From positions 67,915 through 102,815 of the forward strand of contig NZ_JAHKQD010000043.1 of the NCBI RefSeq assembly GCF_018860915.1: a stretch of 34,901 bases of DNA, given 5' to 3'. The notes beneath the pieces were generated by a model. The model ran no database searches. It was not told the DNA's origin and saw nothing but the letters and a program-made list of their open reading frames with translations. Shown one piece after another: positions 25,554 through 34,370 of this stretch; position 1 is the first letter of the stretch, and every line of letters starts with the position of its first letter. Source of the stretch: Colwellia sp. C2M11 (GTDB taxonomy: Bacteria > Pseudomonadota > Gammaproteobacteria > Enterobacterales > Alteromonadaceae). The position numbers and the translations under genes are program-made.

Positions 25554-28500
25554 ATGGTTAATAAAACTCAATTTTATAAAACAAAAGTAGCACTCGCTGT
25601 TGTACTAAGTTTAGGCTTAGCAGCATGTGGCGATTCAGACGGCGATGCAAATACATCAACTTCAGAATCTGTAGTTGAAGACAATGGTGGTAATACAAGT
25701 GAGCAAGCACAAGGTACAGGTACTGTACAAGGTACTGTTCTAGATACTAACGGTTTACCAGTAATGGGCGCTACAGTGTCATTAGCTGGTAGCACAGTAA
25801 CAACTGATGCGAGTGGTTACTACCACTTTACTAGTGTTCCATTATCTGGTGTAGATGGTTCTAATAATACTACAAGCAATGGTTCAGCTTACACAGTTAC
25901 AATTACAGGCCCAGACGGCTATGCTAGCGGTACAGTAAGTGTAACTACTAATAATATCCAGATTGATTCTGGTAACAACGGTTCTAATACTGAAGATTCT
26001 ACCAATAACGGTGAGCAAATCACTTGGTTTGACGGTTTCTTAGCACAAGCAGAAACAGCTAACTTACCAATGTTCTCAGCTCAAGTAACTGGTGTTTTAC
26101 GTGACTGTAACACAGGTGCTGCTTTACCAGCTGGTGTTAAAGTTGCTTTAGACTTTACTGCAGTAACTAGTACAGGTACAAACGGTAATACTAGTGTAGA
26201 CCTAGGTGTTCCAACATTTACTACAGTAACTGGCGAAAATGGTACTTTCTCTTTTGATGCATTACCTACTGACTCTGATTTAACTCTAGCAGTTGAAGGT
26301 TATGCTGCAGCAAATGGTAGTTCAGTAGAATTTGAAGCAACTGCAATTAGCACTATTTCTGAAGGTATCGTAAACAACCTTGGTGATATGGAAGTTTGTT
26401 TAATCACGTCTAACGACGATGTTGAACCATACATTGCAAGTGTAGCTGGTTCAATTGATACAATTGAAGCTGCTGATAATTATCAATATGTTGTATTAAG
26501 CAAAGGTATTGATGGTACTACAGGTATCACACTTAACTTTAACGAAGCTATGTCAGCTGCAAACTTCGACGCATCAGACGTTGTTGTTACAAAAGCAAGC
26601 GGTTCTACTTCTTCACAAATTGAATTAGATATTGCTCTTAATACTGATGGTACTCCAAATGTAACTTTAGCTGCTGACGGTATGTCGTTAACAGTTGTTC
26701 TTGCTGATGCATTAGACGATGGTCAACGTTTCTCAGTTTGGTTCCCACAATGGCAATACACTGATACTAGCGGTAACGTAATTGTTACTGGTGATGCAGA
26801 CGTTGTAAATGCTGGAGCTGCAGCTGGAACTGCTGATACAACTGAAGATGATCTTGTTATCGATGATGGCGCTGACTTCGGTGGTAGTACTGAATTCGGT
26901 ATCGCAAGTGATGTATTCTCTCAACAAACTGGTAAAATTGGTTACATCCGTACACGTCTATGTACTTATGTTGCACCATCTGAAACACCAACAGGTCTTA
27001 CTGCTGAGCAAGAAGTTAAAACATTAGATTCTTCATTATTAGCTGTTAGCCCTCTTTGGGAAAACTCAGCGTCAGGTACTGACAATGTAACTAACTTAAA
27101 CGGTCAAGAAAGTACTGTTGCTGGTAAAGATACTGGTGAACGTTTATTAGAACGTTTTGGTTCTGCTGACTTAACGTCTATCACTAACAACACAGCTGTT
27201 ATTGTTGGTTCAGTACAAAATGCAACAAATGTTGTTGCTACAAGAATTAAAGGTTCTGGTAACAACGGTTCAGATACTCCTTCTTCTACAGGTGCATTTG
27301 AAATTGCTGTAACAGCAACTACTCACGGTTCTGAATACCTAATCACTCCAGAAGGTGCTTTCGGTGTTACTGGTGATACAATCACTGTAACAGTTGAAGA
27401 TAAAGTTGCTCCTACAACTATCTTACAAGAAAACTATGAATTATGGGCTCTTGAAGGTGATTACTCAGCTACAACAGCTGACGCAGGAATTGGTGCTGCT
27501 GGTTCAGGTGGTGAAGTAACTGAAGGTAGCGTAAGTGGTGATGAGGGTGACCCAATCATCTACATCCAACCACGTCACTTATCACCAACTTCAGATACTA
27601 ACCTTTCAGAACGTTATGAAGAATTTGACGCGTTTGCATTTGATGTAACTAATGGTTTCACAGATCCACAACTTGCTAACGATATTAATGAAAACCAATT
27701 ATATTCTGGCCCAGGTTTTGCTGCTTGGACTGGCCGTGGTAATAGCTTAGGTGTAGCTTTCTCAGAAACTATCGCTGTAGGTGCTACTTCTCCAGTAGAA
27801 TCAGCGTCAGTTGACCTTACACTTACGGGTGTATTAAATGGTTTAACTACAGATATCGATGGTAACTTAATCGTAGGTACTGTTGATACTGCTGGTAACA
27901 CTGAGATTCCTAAATCAGGTCAAGATTTAGCACGTTTCACTGTTGCTGACATGATTGCTTTTGCTAACAACGACCACAATGAAGCGATTGACTTCACTAA
28001 CGGTTCAATTGTTGATGCTCGTGGTAACTTAGCTAACGCTAACTCAGCAGCACGTGTTGTTATTAAAGATGCAATGCCAGCATTCGTAACTTCTGCTCGT
28101 TGGGATGGTTCTAACATCATCATTAACTTCAATGAAGCAGTTAGCCCGAAAAATGGCGACGTTTTAAGATTAAGTGACTTAACTGGTGTAACAGCTACTT
28201 ACCCACTTACATTAAGCTCTACTGCAACTTCTCCTACTGAAGGCGCTTATAGCTTAAATGTTGCAGGTGATGAGTTAACTGTAGCAATTGATGCATCTAA
28301 CATGTCTGGTCTGTTCCAAAACGGTACTAACGATGAGTTTGTATTCGATTCAGATGGTGATACAACTACTGAGAATCACTTAGCGTTAAACTGGGATGAT
28401 ATTGAAGATACTCGTGGTAACAGCTGGTCAACATTTGACCGTGATGAGAATTCTGCTCTTACAGTAGATTCAGATGCTGATTTAACTAATGATCGTTTTG

Positions 28501-29060
28501 GTCGTTACTTAGTTGATGCACCTCGTTTCATGCTTTACAACGATGTTGGTATCTTTACTATCACTAAGCAAACAATCGGTTACTCTGATGCTGCTGCTAC
28601 ACCTGCTGGTGATGATGATGGTGTTGTAACTGTACGCTTTAGTTTCAGTCATCCAATTGATTTAGCAGATGATAATGATTCTACTACTGCTGGTGATCAA
28701 CGTTCTGATATTCGTCATGCATTAGATGACGCACAAGCAGGTGACTATAACGGTTCATTAACGTTATCAGCTGCTCAAGCGAACAACATCTTCCAATATG
28801 CTGCTGATGGTGTTGAAGCGAATAGAACTAACTTTGCTAACGGTGCTTCATTTGCTGCATCATTTAGCTCAGACTATAAAGTTATTTCTGTAACTATGCA
28901 TGAAGCGGCAAATGGTGGTACTGCTACAGGTATCGTTGCTGGTACTTCACGTATTTACTTCTGGGAAACTGTAACTAACGATGCAGCCTTAGCTGTAGAT
29001 AGTGCGATTACAGATGAAGTATTATCTGCTGAAGCATACACAGTAGTTAACTCTAACTAA
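25554..29060 (+). CDS. giant surface lipoprotein with carboxypeptidase-regulatory-like and Ig-like domains
   Basis: An 1168-residue predicted lipoprotein (lipobox LAAC, Cys25) exported by Sec. Residues ~55-98 form a carboxypeptidase-D regulatory-like beta-sandwich (VQGTVLDTNGLPVMGATVSL, then TDASGYYHFTSV). A second such unit is near 177-252. Ig-like adhesin domains of the Big_5/SbsA type are near 295-400 (ITLNFNEAMSAANFDASDVV) and 840-980 (NIIINFNEAVSPKNGDVL). Asp-rich stretches (DSDGDTTTENH, DRDENSALTVDSDADL) look calcium-binding. It is Thr-, Ser-, Asp- and Gly-rich with few Cys. Codons are strongly biased (GGT, GCT, ACT, CGT), unlike its neighbours, which points to very high expression. AGGAA precedes the ATG and a strong terminator follows. 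An S-layer-like or abundant surface protein is the best guess; no enzyme motif was seen. Confidence 0.75.
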   Translation: MVNKTQFYKTKVALAVVLSLGLAACGDSDGDANTSTSESVVEDNGGNTSEQAQGTGTVQGTVLDTNGLPVMGATVSLAGSTVTTDASGYYHFTSVPLSGVDGSNNTTSNGSAYTVTITGPDGYASGTVSVTTNNIQIDSGNNGSNTEDSTNNGEQITWFDGFLAQAETANLPMFSAQVTGVLRDCNTGAALPAGVKVALDFTAVTSTGTNGNTSVDLGVPTFTTVTGENGTFSFDALPTDSDLTLAVEGYAAANGSSVEFEATAISTISEGIVNNLGDMEVCLITSNDDVEPYIASVAGSIDTIEAADNYQYVVLSKGIDGTTGITLNFNEAMSAANFDASDVVVTKASGSTSSQIELDIALNTDGTPNVTLAADGMSLTVVLADALDDGQRFSVWFPQWQYTDTSGNVIVTGDADVVNAGAAAGTADTTEDDLVIDDGADFGGSTEFGIASDVFSQQTGKIGYIRTRLCTYVAPSETPTGLTAEQEVKTLDSSLLAVSPLWENSASGTDNVTNLNGQESTVAGKDTGERLLERFGSADLTSITNNTAVIVGSVQNATNVVATRIKGSGNNGSDTPSSTGAFEIAVTATTHGSEYLITPEGAFGVTGDTITVTVEDKVAPTTILQENYELWALEGDYSATTADAGIGAAGSGGEVTEGSVSGDEGDPIIYIQPRHLSPTSDTNLSERYEEFDAFAFDVTNGFTDPQLANDINENQLYSGPGFAAWTGRGNSLGVAFSETIAVGATSPVESASVDLTLTGVLNGLTTDIDGNLIVGTVDTAGNTEIPKSGQDLARFTVADMIAFANNDHNEAIDFTNGSIVDARGNLANANSAARVVIKDAMPAFVTSARWDGSNIIINFNEAVSPKNGDVLRLSDLTGVTATYPLTLSSTATSPTEGAYSLNVAGDELTVAIDASNMSGLFQNGTNDEFVFDSDGDTTTENHLALNWDDIEDTRGNSWSTFDRDENSALTVDSDADLTNDRFGRYLVDAPRFMLYNDVGIFTITKQTIGYSDAAATPAGDDDGVVTVRFSFSHPIDLADDNDSTTAGDQRSDIRHALDDAQAGDYNGSLTLSAAQANNIFQYAADGVEANRTNFANGASFAASFSSDYKVISVTMHEAANGGTATGIVAGTSRIYFWETVTNDAALAVDSAITDEVLSAEAYTVVNSN

Positions 29061-29105
29061 TATTGGTTAATACCAAATATTAATTAGTTACAAATATTGT
29101 GAATA

Positions 29106-29131
29106 AAAAGGAGCCTTAGGGCTCCTTTTTT
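29106..29131 (+). terminator. rho-independent terminator of the giant lipoprotein gene
   Basis: A 10-bp perfect stem, AAAAGGAGCC (29106-29115) with GGCTCCTTTT (29120-29129), has a TTAG loop and continues into Ts, 45 bases after the stop. It is a strong classic terminator. Confidence 0.93.
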
Positions 29132-29216
29132 ATTTATAATATATCGTCTCAGTTTTCTTATAAAACTAGCTAACTTTCTCATTATATTAATTTATAAAAT
29201 TTCAAAGAGGTACACG

Positions 29217-29768
29217 ATGAAAAAATTATTACTTTCGGCTGTTGTCAGCACAGTATTACTTAGCGCCTGTAGTGAAAATAACGACAGCGCGTCTATGGAC
29301 TCTGCTACGCAACAAGGCAATAGTGAAACAGTAGCTGCATTACAAAAGTCAGGCACAGGCATACAAGGCGCTTGGTCTTTTTGTCATGATAAGAAATTAG
29401 CAAAAGAAGACGTTGTTGAAAGTTGTAATTTATACGACAGCTATTTATGGCAATTTGATGACGGTGAAATCACGGTAGGCAAAGTAGCAAAACCGTTAGT
29501 CACTGAAAATTGTACAACGCAATGTTACGACGCAGCCTTAGCTGAGCTACAAGTCAAAAATTTAGCGAGTGGCAGCTATACTAAAGAAGACTATGCGGTA
29601 ATTATTGACATTACTGACAGTAACGATGAAGTTAACTTTCCTAAATGCCAAGTTAGATGGAATATTATCGATCAAATTGATGATCAACATCAGCAATGGC
29701 AGTTAGAAAATGTCAATTGTACAACCCCTATTTTTGACTTCACCACTTGGGTTAAAAAAATTAACTAG
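29217..29768 (+). CDS. small lipoprotein of unknown function
   Basis: A 183-residue predicted lipoprotein: MKKLLLSAVVSTVLLSAC with lipobox LSAC (Cys18), then a low-complexity Ser/Asp/Asn linker and a globular domain of about 120 residues. The mature domain has five further Cys (in WSFCHDKK, VESCNLYD, ENCTTQCYD, FPKCQVRW and VNCTTP, one pair in the third), so disulfides are likely in the periplasm. Trp, Asp and Gln are frequent. AAAGAGG lies before the ATG. It follows the giant lipoprotein by 156 bases but after a strong terminator, so it is probably transcribed separately. I recognise no family. Confidence 0.7.
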   Translation: MKKLLLSAVVSTVLLSACSENNDSASMDSATQQGNSETVAALQKSGTGIQGAWSFCHDKKLAKEDVVESCNLYDSYLWQFDDGEITVGKVAKPLVTENCTTQCYDAALAELQVKNLASGSYTKEDYAVIIDITDSNDEVNFPKCQVRWNIIDQIDDQHQQWQLENVNCTTPIFDFTTWVKKIN

Positions 29769-29812
29769 ATTTTAGAATGGATTAATATAGAGCGTTGCTA
29801 TTAACCCATTTA

Positions 29813-29841
29813 CAGAATGACGGACTCTATCCGTCATTCTG
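29813..29841. repeat. 12-bp hairpin after the small lipoprotein gene
   Basis: CAGAATGACGGA (29813-29824) pairs perfectly with TCCGTCATTCTG (29830-29841) around CTCTA, 44 bases after the stop. The right arm is also the head of the REP-like element that follows. No T-run is present. Confidence 0.6.
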
Positions 29842-29947
29842 AACTTGATTCAGAACCCCAATCGTCATTCTGCATTTTTGTTTCGTCATCCTACGCACTA
29901 TTCAACCACACGCATGAGATTCCGTATTAAGTGATCTACGGAATGAC
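29832..29947. repeat. REP/BIME-like element, copy A
   Basis: Two head-to-head palindromic units with CGTCATTC ends pointing outward. The left unit is CGTCATTC followed by TGAACTTGATTCAGAA (stem TTCTGAA/TTCAGAA). The right unit, read on the minus strand, is GTCATTCCGTAG followed by a stem with TACGGAAT. Together they span 116 bp with GTCATTC/GAATGAC terminal inverted repeats. A third CGTCATTC-headed partial copy lies at 29863. It sits directly before repeat array 3. Confidence 0.7.
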
Positions 29948-29970
29948 AAAGGAAGGGCAGCGGAGTGATG

Positions 29971-30086
29971 ACTAATGTCGCCTGTTCTTATTATTAGGCG
30001 AATAAATTCGCCCTTACGTTGATGTCGCTCACCTTCGCCTAACAATGTTTTTTGTTACGGCGTATGTAGGGGCGACTTCAGTCGCC
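29971..30086 (+). repeat. hairpin repeat, single unit (array 3)
   Basis: One complete unit with the core GGCGAATAAATTCGCC near 29997, the CTAACAATGTTTTTTGTTA hairpin and the tail. It ends with the left palindrome of a next unit (GGCGACTTCAGTCGCC at 30071-30086). It lies between the small lipoprotein and Sel1 genes. Confidence 0.9.
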
Positions 30087-30109
30087 ATTCTGAACTTGAT
30101 TCAGAATCC
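30086..30109. repeat. REP-like half element next to array 3
   Basis: CATTCTGAACTTGATTCAGA and its flanks repeat the left unit of copies A and B (stem TTCTGAA/TTCAGAA). It is fused directly to the last palindrome of array 3, so the outer GTC of the head is replaced by GCC. Confidence 0.7.
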
Positions 30110-30184
30110 CAATTTACAAGTGAGGGGATTTTAGCTAAAGTACCCACCCAATTACTTAATACTCTTATTAGCGGTATAAACACT

Positions 30185-31036
30185 ATGCGTCAATTTATTA
30201 TTCTATTGATTATCACGTTATCGATTACTACCATTTCCTTTTCATCAAATGTATTTTCACAAAACTTGGATCTAGATAAACTGACAGCTTTGGCGGAAAA
30301 AGGCATTCCGACACAACAATACAATCTAGGTTTCAGTTACTTTCATGGTCAAGGCGGAATACCACAGGATAAAGAAAAGGGCTTGTTCTGGTTGAATAAG
30401 GCTGCGGAAGGAGCTAGCGGAGCTGTTCTGTATAAGATTGGCCGTTTATATGAGATGGGGCAAATCTACCCGCAAAACGCTGAAAAAGCATTTGAATACT
30501 ATTTACGATCTGCAAAAGCAGGTGATCCATACGGTACGACCAATTTGTCACTTATGTATATCGAGGGCCGCGGTGTAGAAAAAAATATTGAAGAAGGCAT
30601 TAAATGGGCAGAAAAAGCGGCTAATAAAGGCTTTGTTAATGCGCAAGTCAACTTAGCAATATTGTACAGTACTAAGCACAATAACGATGCCGACAATGCT
30701 ATTTATGATGAAGAAAAGGCAATGTATTGGTTTGGTGAAGCGGCACAAAAGGGGAATGTATTAGCGCATTATGAACTAGGTAAATATCACCTGAAAAATA
30801 AAGAATACGATAAAGCTTTTGGAAATTTCGATGAAGCAGTTGAAGGTGGAAATACAAACGCAATGATTATGTTGGCGATGATGTTTGAACAAGGTTTAGC
30901 AACTGAACAAAGTTCAGATAAAAGTTTAAAACTATTGACGCTGGCATATCAAAAAGGTAATAAAAAAGCAGGGCATTATTTGAAAGCGTTTAAAACACAA
31001 AATATTAAAAAATCGCAACCTGACTCAAATAAGTAG
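30185..31036 (+). CDS. secreted Sel1-repeat (TPR-like) protein
   Basis: A 283-residue protein with a signal peptide (residues ~1-26, hydrophobic core FIILLIITLSITTISF, cleavage after VFSQ). Six or seven Sel1-like repeats follow, about 36 residues each, recognisable by A-x-x-x-L-G-x-x-Y-x-x-G: YNLGFSYFHGQGGI, LYKIGRLYEMGQIY, TNLSLMYIEGRGVEKN, VNLAILYSTKHNN, YELGKYHLKNKEYD and IMLAMMFEQGLA. Such solenoids bind other proteins in the periplasm or envelope; no enzymatic domain is present. A likely promoter in the 75 bases after the REP half element was not resolved. The C-terminus is Lys-rich. Partner proteins cannot be inferred from the neighbours. Confidence 0.85.
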   Translation: MRQFIILLIITLSITTISFSSNVFSQNLDLDKLTALAEKGIPTQQYNLGFSYFHGQGGIPQDKEKGLFWLNKAAEGASGAVLYKIGRLYEMGQIYPQNAEKAFEYYLRSAKAGDPYGTTNLSLMYIEGRGVEKNIEEGIKWAEKAANKGFVNAQVNLAILYSTKHNNDADNAIYDEEKAMYWFGEAAQKGNVLAHYELGKYHLKNKEYDKAFGNFDEAVEGGNTNAMIMLAMMFEQGLATEQSSDKSLKLLTLAYQKGNKKAGHYLKAFKTQNIKKSQPDSNK

Positions 31037-31068
31037 CTTTAAGTGTTGATTTAATAATATTGTAATTA

Positions 31069-31097
31069 TCATGAGTATGGATTGACCATACTCATGA
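31069..31097. repeat. 12-bp hairpin after the Sel1 gene
   Basis: TCATGAGTATGG (31069-31080) pairs perfectly with CCATACTCATGA (31086-31097) around ATTGA, 32 bases after the stop. No T-run on either strand. It has the same 12-5-12 geometry as the hairpin after the small lipoprotein gene. It could be an RNA 3'-end stabiliser or a non-canonical terminator. Confidence 0.6.
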
Positions 31098-31135
31098 ATC
31101 CCCGCTAAACAACCATTGTTACCCTGAACAACCGT

Positions 31136-31243
31136 CGTCATTCTGAACTTGATTCAGAATCCCATTCGTTATGCTCAATAGTTGATTAACTACTATGCAA
31201 CCACACGCACAAGACTCCGTATTAAGCCACCTACAAAATGACG
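31136..31243. repeat. REP/BIME-like element, copy B
   Basis: The same two-unit arrangement as copy A: the left unit begins CGTCATTC at 31136 with stem TTCTGAA/TTCAGAA. The right unit contains the shared CACACGCACAAGA...CCGTATTAAG segment and ends AATGACG at 31243, with a decayed stem. It lies directly before array 4. Confidence 0.7.
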
Positions 31244-31249
31244 AAGCTA

Positions 31250-31802
31250 GAGGCGTATGTAGGGCGTATGTAGGGGCGACTTCAGTCGCCTGTTATTATT
31301 ATTAGGCGAATAAATTCGCCCCTACGGTGATATCGTTCACCTTCGTATAACAATGTTTCGTTCGCCTAACAATGTTTTATTAAAGCGTATGCAGGGTGAA
31401 TGTAGGGCGTATGTAGGGGCGACTTCAGTCGCCTGTTCTCATTAGGCGAATAAATTCGCCCCTACGGTGATATCGATCACTTTCGCCTTAACAATGTTTT
31501 TGGTTAGAGGTATGTAGGGGCGACTTCAGTCGCCTGTTCCTATCATTAGGCGAATAAATTCGCCTCTACGGTGATGTCGATCACCTTCGTCTAACAATGT
31601 TTTGTTAGGTCGTATGTAGGGCGTATGTAGGGTGAATGTAGGGGCGACTTCAGTCGCCTGTTCTCATTATTAGGCGAATAAATTCGCCCCTACGATGATG
31701 TCGAGCACCTTCGCCTAACAATGTTTTTTTAGGTCGTATGTAGGGGCGACTTCAGTCGCCTGTTCTTATTATTGGGCGAATAAATTCGCCCCTACGGTGA
31801 TG
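31250..31802 (+). repeat. hairpin repeat array 4 (5 units)
   Basis: Cores of the GGCGAATAAATTCGCC type start at 31305, 31445, 31549, 31673 and 31785 (periods 140, 104, 124, 112). Period differences come mostly from the number of GTATGTAGGG tail sub-repeats. The array fills the convergent space between the Sel1 gene and the di-haem peroxidase gene. Confidence 0.94.
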
Positions 31803-31835
31803 ATAATCAATTATTGATTGGGTGTTTTGTATGAC

Positions 31836-33437
31836 TTATAAATAATTACCATCTTGATCAATTGCATCTAAGCGTAAACCATCAGGGTTATTATCATTCT
31901 CATCAAGAATCCATTGGCTCATACATTCTCTGTCTTCAACACAAGGATCCGTTAATGTTTCAATAAAGGCGACTAATTCAGCAACCTCAGTATCCGTGAG
32001 AGAGATATCTTCAATACTTGGTATACCTGCAGCGCGATTTTGAACGAGTTTATCAATAGCTCGTTGAGTGAAAATAACACTATCTGTGGCATGAATTGCA
32101 GGATTTAACTGTGACCAGTCGTATTCATCTAATGCTTGTTGCGGATTTAAATGGGTACGAATAGCATGGCTAAGAGTTTTTGATGCACCAGAATGCCCCC
32201 ACGGACCTGTGGCAGTAACATTGAGTAATGAAGGCGTTCTAAATGCGAACATTTCATCTTCGTTAAGGCTTTCTCTATAGCGACCAAAATCTTCAGTACC
32301 AGACTCGCCATCGCCTTTACCGCGACCCAGTTGGATCATACCAATAACATGAAAGTCTTCGTCAGTGAAAAAGTCGCCGCTGTGACATGAACTACAGTTT
32401 GCACCACCATTTTCTTGGCTATTAAAAAAGAGTTTTGCACCACGTTTGGCTGTCTCACTAATTGCGTCGTTATCACCTTGCACATATTGCTTCCAAGGTG
32501 TTTCTACAAACACTTGTGATCTTTCATATTCAGCAATGGCTTGAGCAATGTTATTGTAGGTAATTAATTCTTCTGCCGTGCCATCAGGCGCATCAAAGCC
32601 TTGTTGAAATTCTACTAACCAGTCATTTACTGCTAACATGCCCCCTAATGGGTTACCGTAATTACCAATACGTTGAGCTAAATTATCGCGAACTTCTGCG
32701 TTAGTTGTACCTTCAAAGTTAGTGTAGTTTTTCATTTCTTCGTCTGAAGTGACAGGAAACCTTGCTTGTGCGGCAACTAAATTGATACCCGCTGAGCTAT
32801 CACTGGTACCAAAAGCAACATCAGGGGTGCGAATACCTAAGCCATCGTTACCGTTCTTTTTTGGCGTTTTTCCTAAACTTTCTACACGACCATCATGAAA
32901 CATGTAGTTATCCCAAAGGGCAATGTTGAACGTTGTTGGTGAGTTTCTCGGTACAGTTGCAGCACCACTGTAATAATGTTCACCTGTAACACTGTGAACA
33001 CGACCGGGGCCTAATAAATCAGGTTGTTCGGCATCTACACCAACAGGTAAAGCAAGATCATCACCACCACCTAACATAGGATGATGGCAGCTAACACAAG
33101 CAGAATCTAAATCGCCACCTAAGCTTTTAGTATAAAATAATTTCATACCTAATTGAGCTTGTGGGTCGTCAATGCTAGGTAGTTCTCGGTCAGTACTTGG
33201 ATCACCCGTTAATTTTTGCGCAGTAATGATTTCTCTAAGTTCAGTGTCTAAAGTGATAACAGGATCTACTGGAGTATTATCATCTGTATTTGAATTATTG
33301 TCGTTACAACCAGCTAAAAATAGTGACAAGGCCAACATGATTGAACTATTTCTTAGTATTGTTTTAAAGCCCTTTTTTGGCGAGTTCGATAAAGCTGAGC
33401 TGATAAAGTGTGAATTGTTTAGTGAAAGATTACTCAT
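31836..33437 (-). CDS. di-haem cytochrome c peroxidase/MauG-family lipoprotein
   Basis: A 533-residue protein with two c-type haem motifs, CVSCHH (Cys114-His118) and CSSCHS (Cys348-His352). They lie in two cytochrome domains typical of the CCP/MauG family, where one haem transfers electrons and the other reacts with peroxide or a protein substrate. The conserved FDGR-like segment appears as MFHDGRVESL, and FRTPSLLNVTATGPWGHSG carries the usual loop near the second haem. The signal ends LFLAGCN (lipobox Cys44), so it is membrane-tethered and exported. The ATG at 33437 is preferred: GGAAG is 6 bases upstream, whereas the ATG at 33482 has none. It is a single gene next to repeat arrays. Substrate (peroxide or a partner protein) is undetermined. 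Confidence 0.87.
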   Translation of the reverse strand: MSNLSLNNSHFISSALSNSPKKGFKTILRNSSIMLALSLFLAGCNDNNSNTDDNTPVDPVITLDTELREIITAQKLTGDPSTDRELPSIDDPQAQLGMKLFYTKSLGGDLDSACVSCHHPMLGGGDDLALPVGVDAEQPDLLGPGRVHSVTGEHYYSGAATVPRNSPTTFNIALWDNYMFHDGRVESLGKTPKKNGNDGLGIRTPDVAFGTSDSSAGINLVAAQARFPVTSDEEMKNYTNFEGTTNAEVRDNLAQRIGNYGNPLGGMLAVNDWLVEFQQGFDAPDGTAEELITYNNIAQAIAEYERSQVFVETPWKQYVQGDNDAISETAKRGAKLFFNSQENGGANCSSCHSGDFFTDEDFHVIGMIQLGRGKGDGESGTEDFGRYRESLNEDEMFAFRTPSLLNVTATGPWGHSGASKTLSHAIRTHLNPQQALDEYDWSQLNPAIHATDSVIFTQRAIDKLVQNRAAGIPSIEDISLTDTEVAELVAFIETLTDPCVEDRECMSQWILDENDNNPDGLRLDAIDQDGNYL

Positions 33438-33770
33438 TTCAATCTTCCGTGATAGATTTCGGGACATGTTATTTTTCGCCATTTTATTTAAATTAATTCA
33501 TTATTAATTTTAAAGTCGCTTAATTACCAATTTATGCTTATATAGCACTTAATTTACATGTAACTTTACTTATCAACTTTATTTATAAAGGAATGTAAAC
33601 TTAAGTTTAATTGGTATAAATGCTACTTAAAATTTCAAGCAACAAAATATACGCATATTTGAAAATAACACAAGAATATTTTGTTACATTTAGCGTAGTA
33701 ATGCGCCTAGGGGGCATACAATCACACGCACAAGATTCCGTATTAAGTGACCTACGGAATGACGAAGGAA
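33438..33770. other. upstream region of the di-haem peroxidase gene
   Basis: About 330 bases, very AT-rich up to 33714. It should hold the peroxidase promoter, but no convincing -35/-10 pair was picked out. A half REP-like element (33735-33764) ends it. Confidence 0.4.
33735..33764. repeat. REP-like half element, copy C
   Basis: ATTCCGTA (33735-33742) and TACGGAAT (33753-33760) form the stem, followed by GACG. This is the right unit of copies A and B, including the preceding CACACGCACAAG. The left unit is missing. Repeat array 5 begins 7 bases later. Confidence 0.7.
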
Positions 33771-34362
33771 GGGCGTATGTAGGGCGTATGTAGGGGCGAC
33801 TTCAGTCGCCTGTTATTATTAGGCGAATAAATTCGCCTCTACGGTGATGTCGATCACCTTCGCCTAACAATGTTTTTTGTTAGGTCGTATGTAGGGGCGA
33901 CTTCAGTCGCCTGTTCTAATTATTAGGCGAATAAATTCGCCCCTACGGTGATGTCGATCACCTTCGCCTAACAATGTTTTTTGTTAGGGCGTATGTAGGG
34001 GTGACTTCAGTCGCCTGTTATTATTAGGCGAATAAATTCGCCCCTACGGTGATGTCGATCACCTTCGCCTAACAATGTTTTTTGTTAAGGCATATGTAGG
34101 ATGAATGTAGGGCGTATGTAGGGGCGACTTCAGTCGCCTGTTATTATTAGGCGAATAAATTCGCCCCTACGGTGATATCGGTCACCTTCGTCTAGCAATG
34201 TTCTTTTTTAAGGCGTATGTAGGGTAAATGTAGGGGCGACTTCAGTCGCCTGTTCTCATTATTAGGCGAATAAATTCGCCCCTACGGTGATGTCGAACAC
34301 CTACGCCTCACAATGTTTTGTTAGGGCGTATGTAGGTCGAATGTAGGGCGTATGTAGGGTGA
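33771..34362 (+). repeat. hairpin repeat array 5 (5 units)
   Basis: Cores start at 33822, 33926, 34027, 34150 and 34265 (periods 104, 101, 123, 115). Two units have single-base changes in the left palindrome or in the CCCC run. The array lies between the peroxidase upstream region and the gspN stop, ending 8 bases from it. Confidence 0.94.
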
Positions 34363-34370
34363 TTAGCCAA

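Noticed and set aside
27614..28132. Antisense frames inside the giant lipoprotein gene
   Set aside because: They arise from the strong codon bias of the sense gene, which removes stops in the opposite frames. No ribosome sites or independent context.
33172..33507. 111-residue plus-strand gene over the peroxidase 5' end
   Set aside because: Lies antisense to the signal peptide and first domain of the clearly real di-haem peroxidase.
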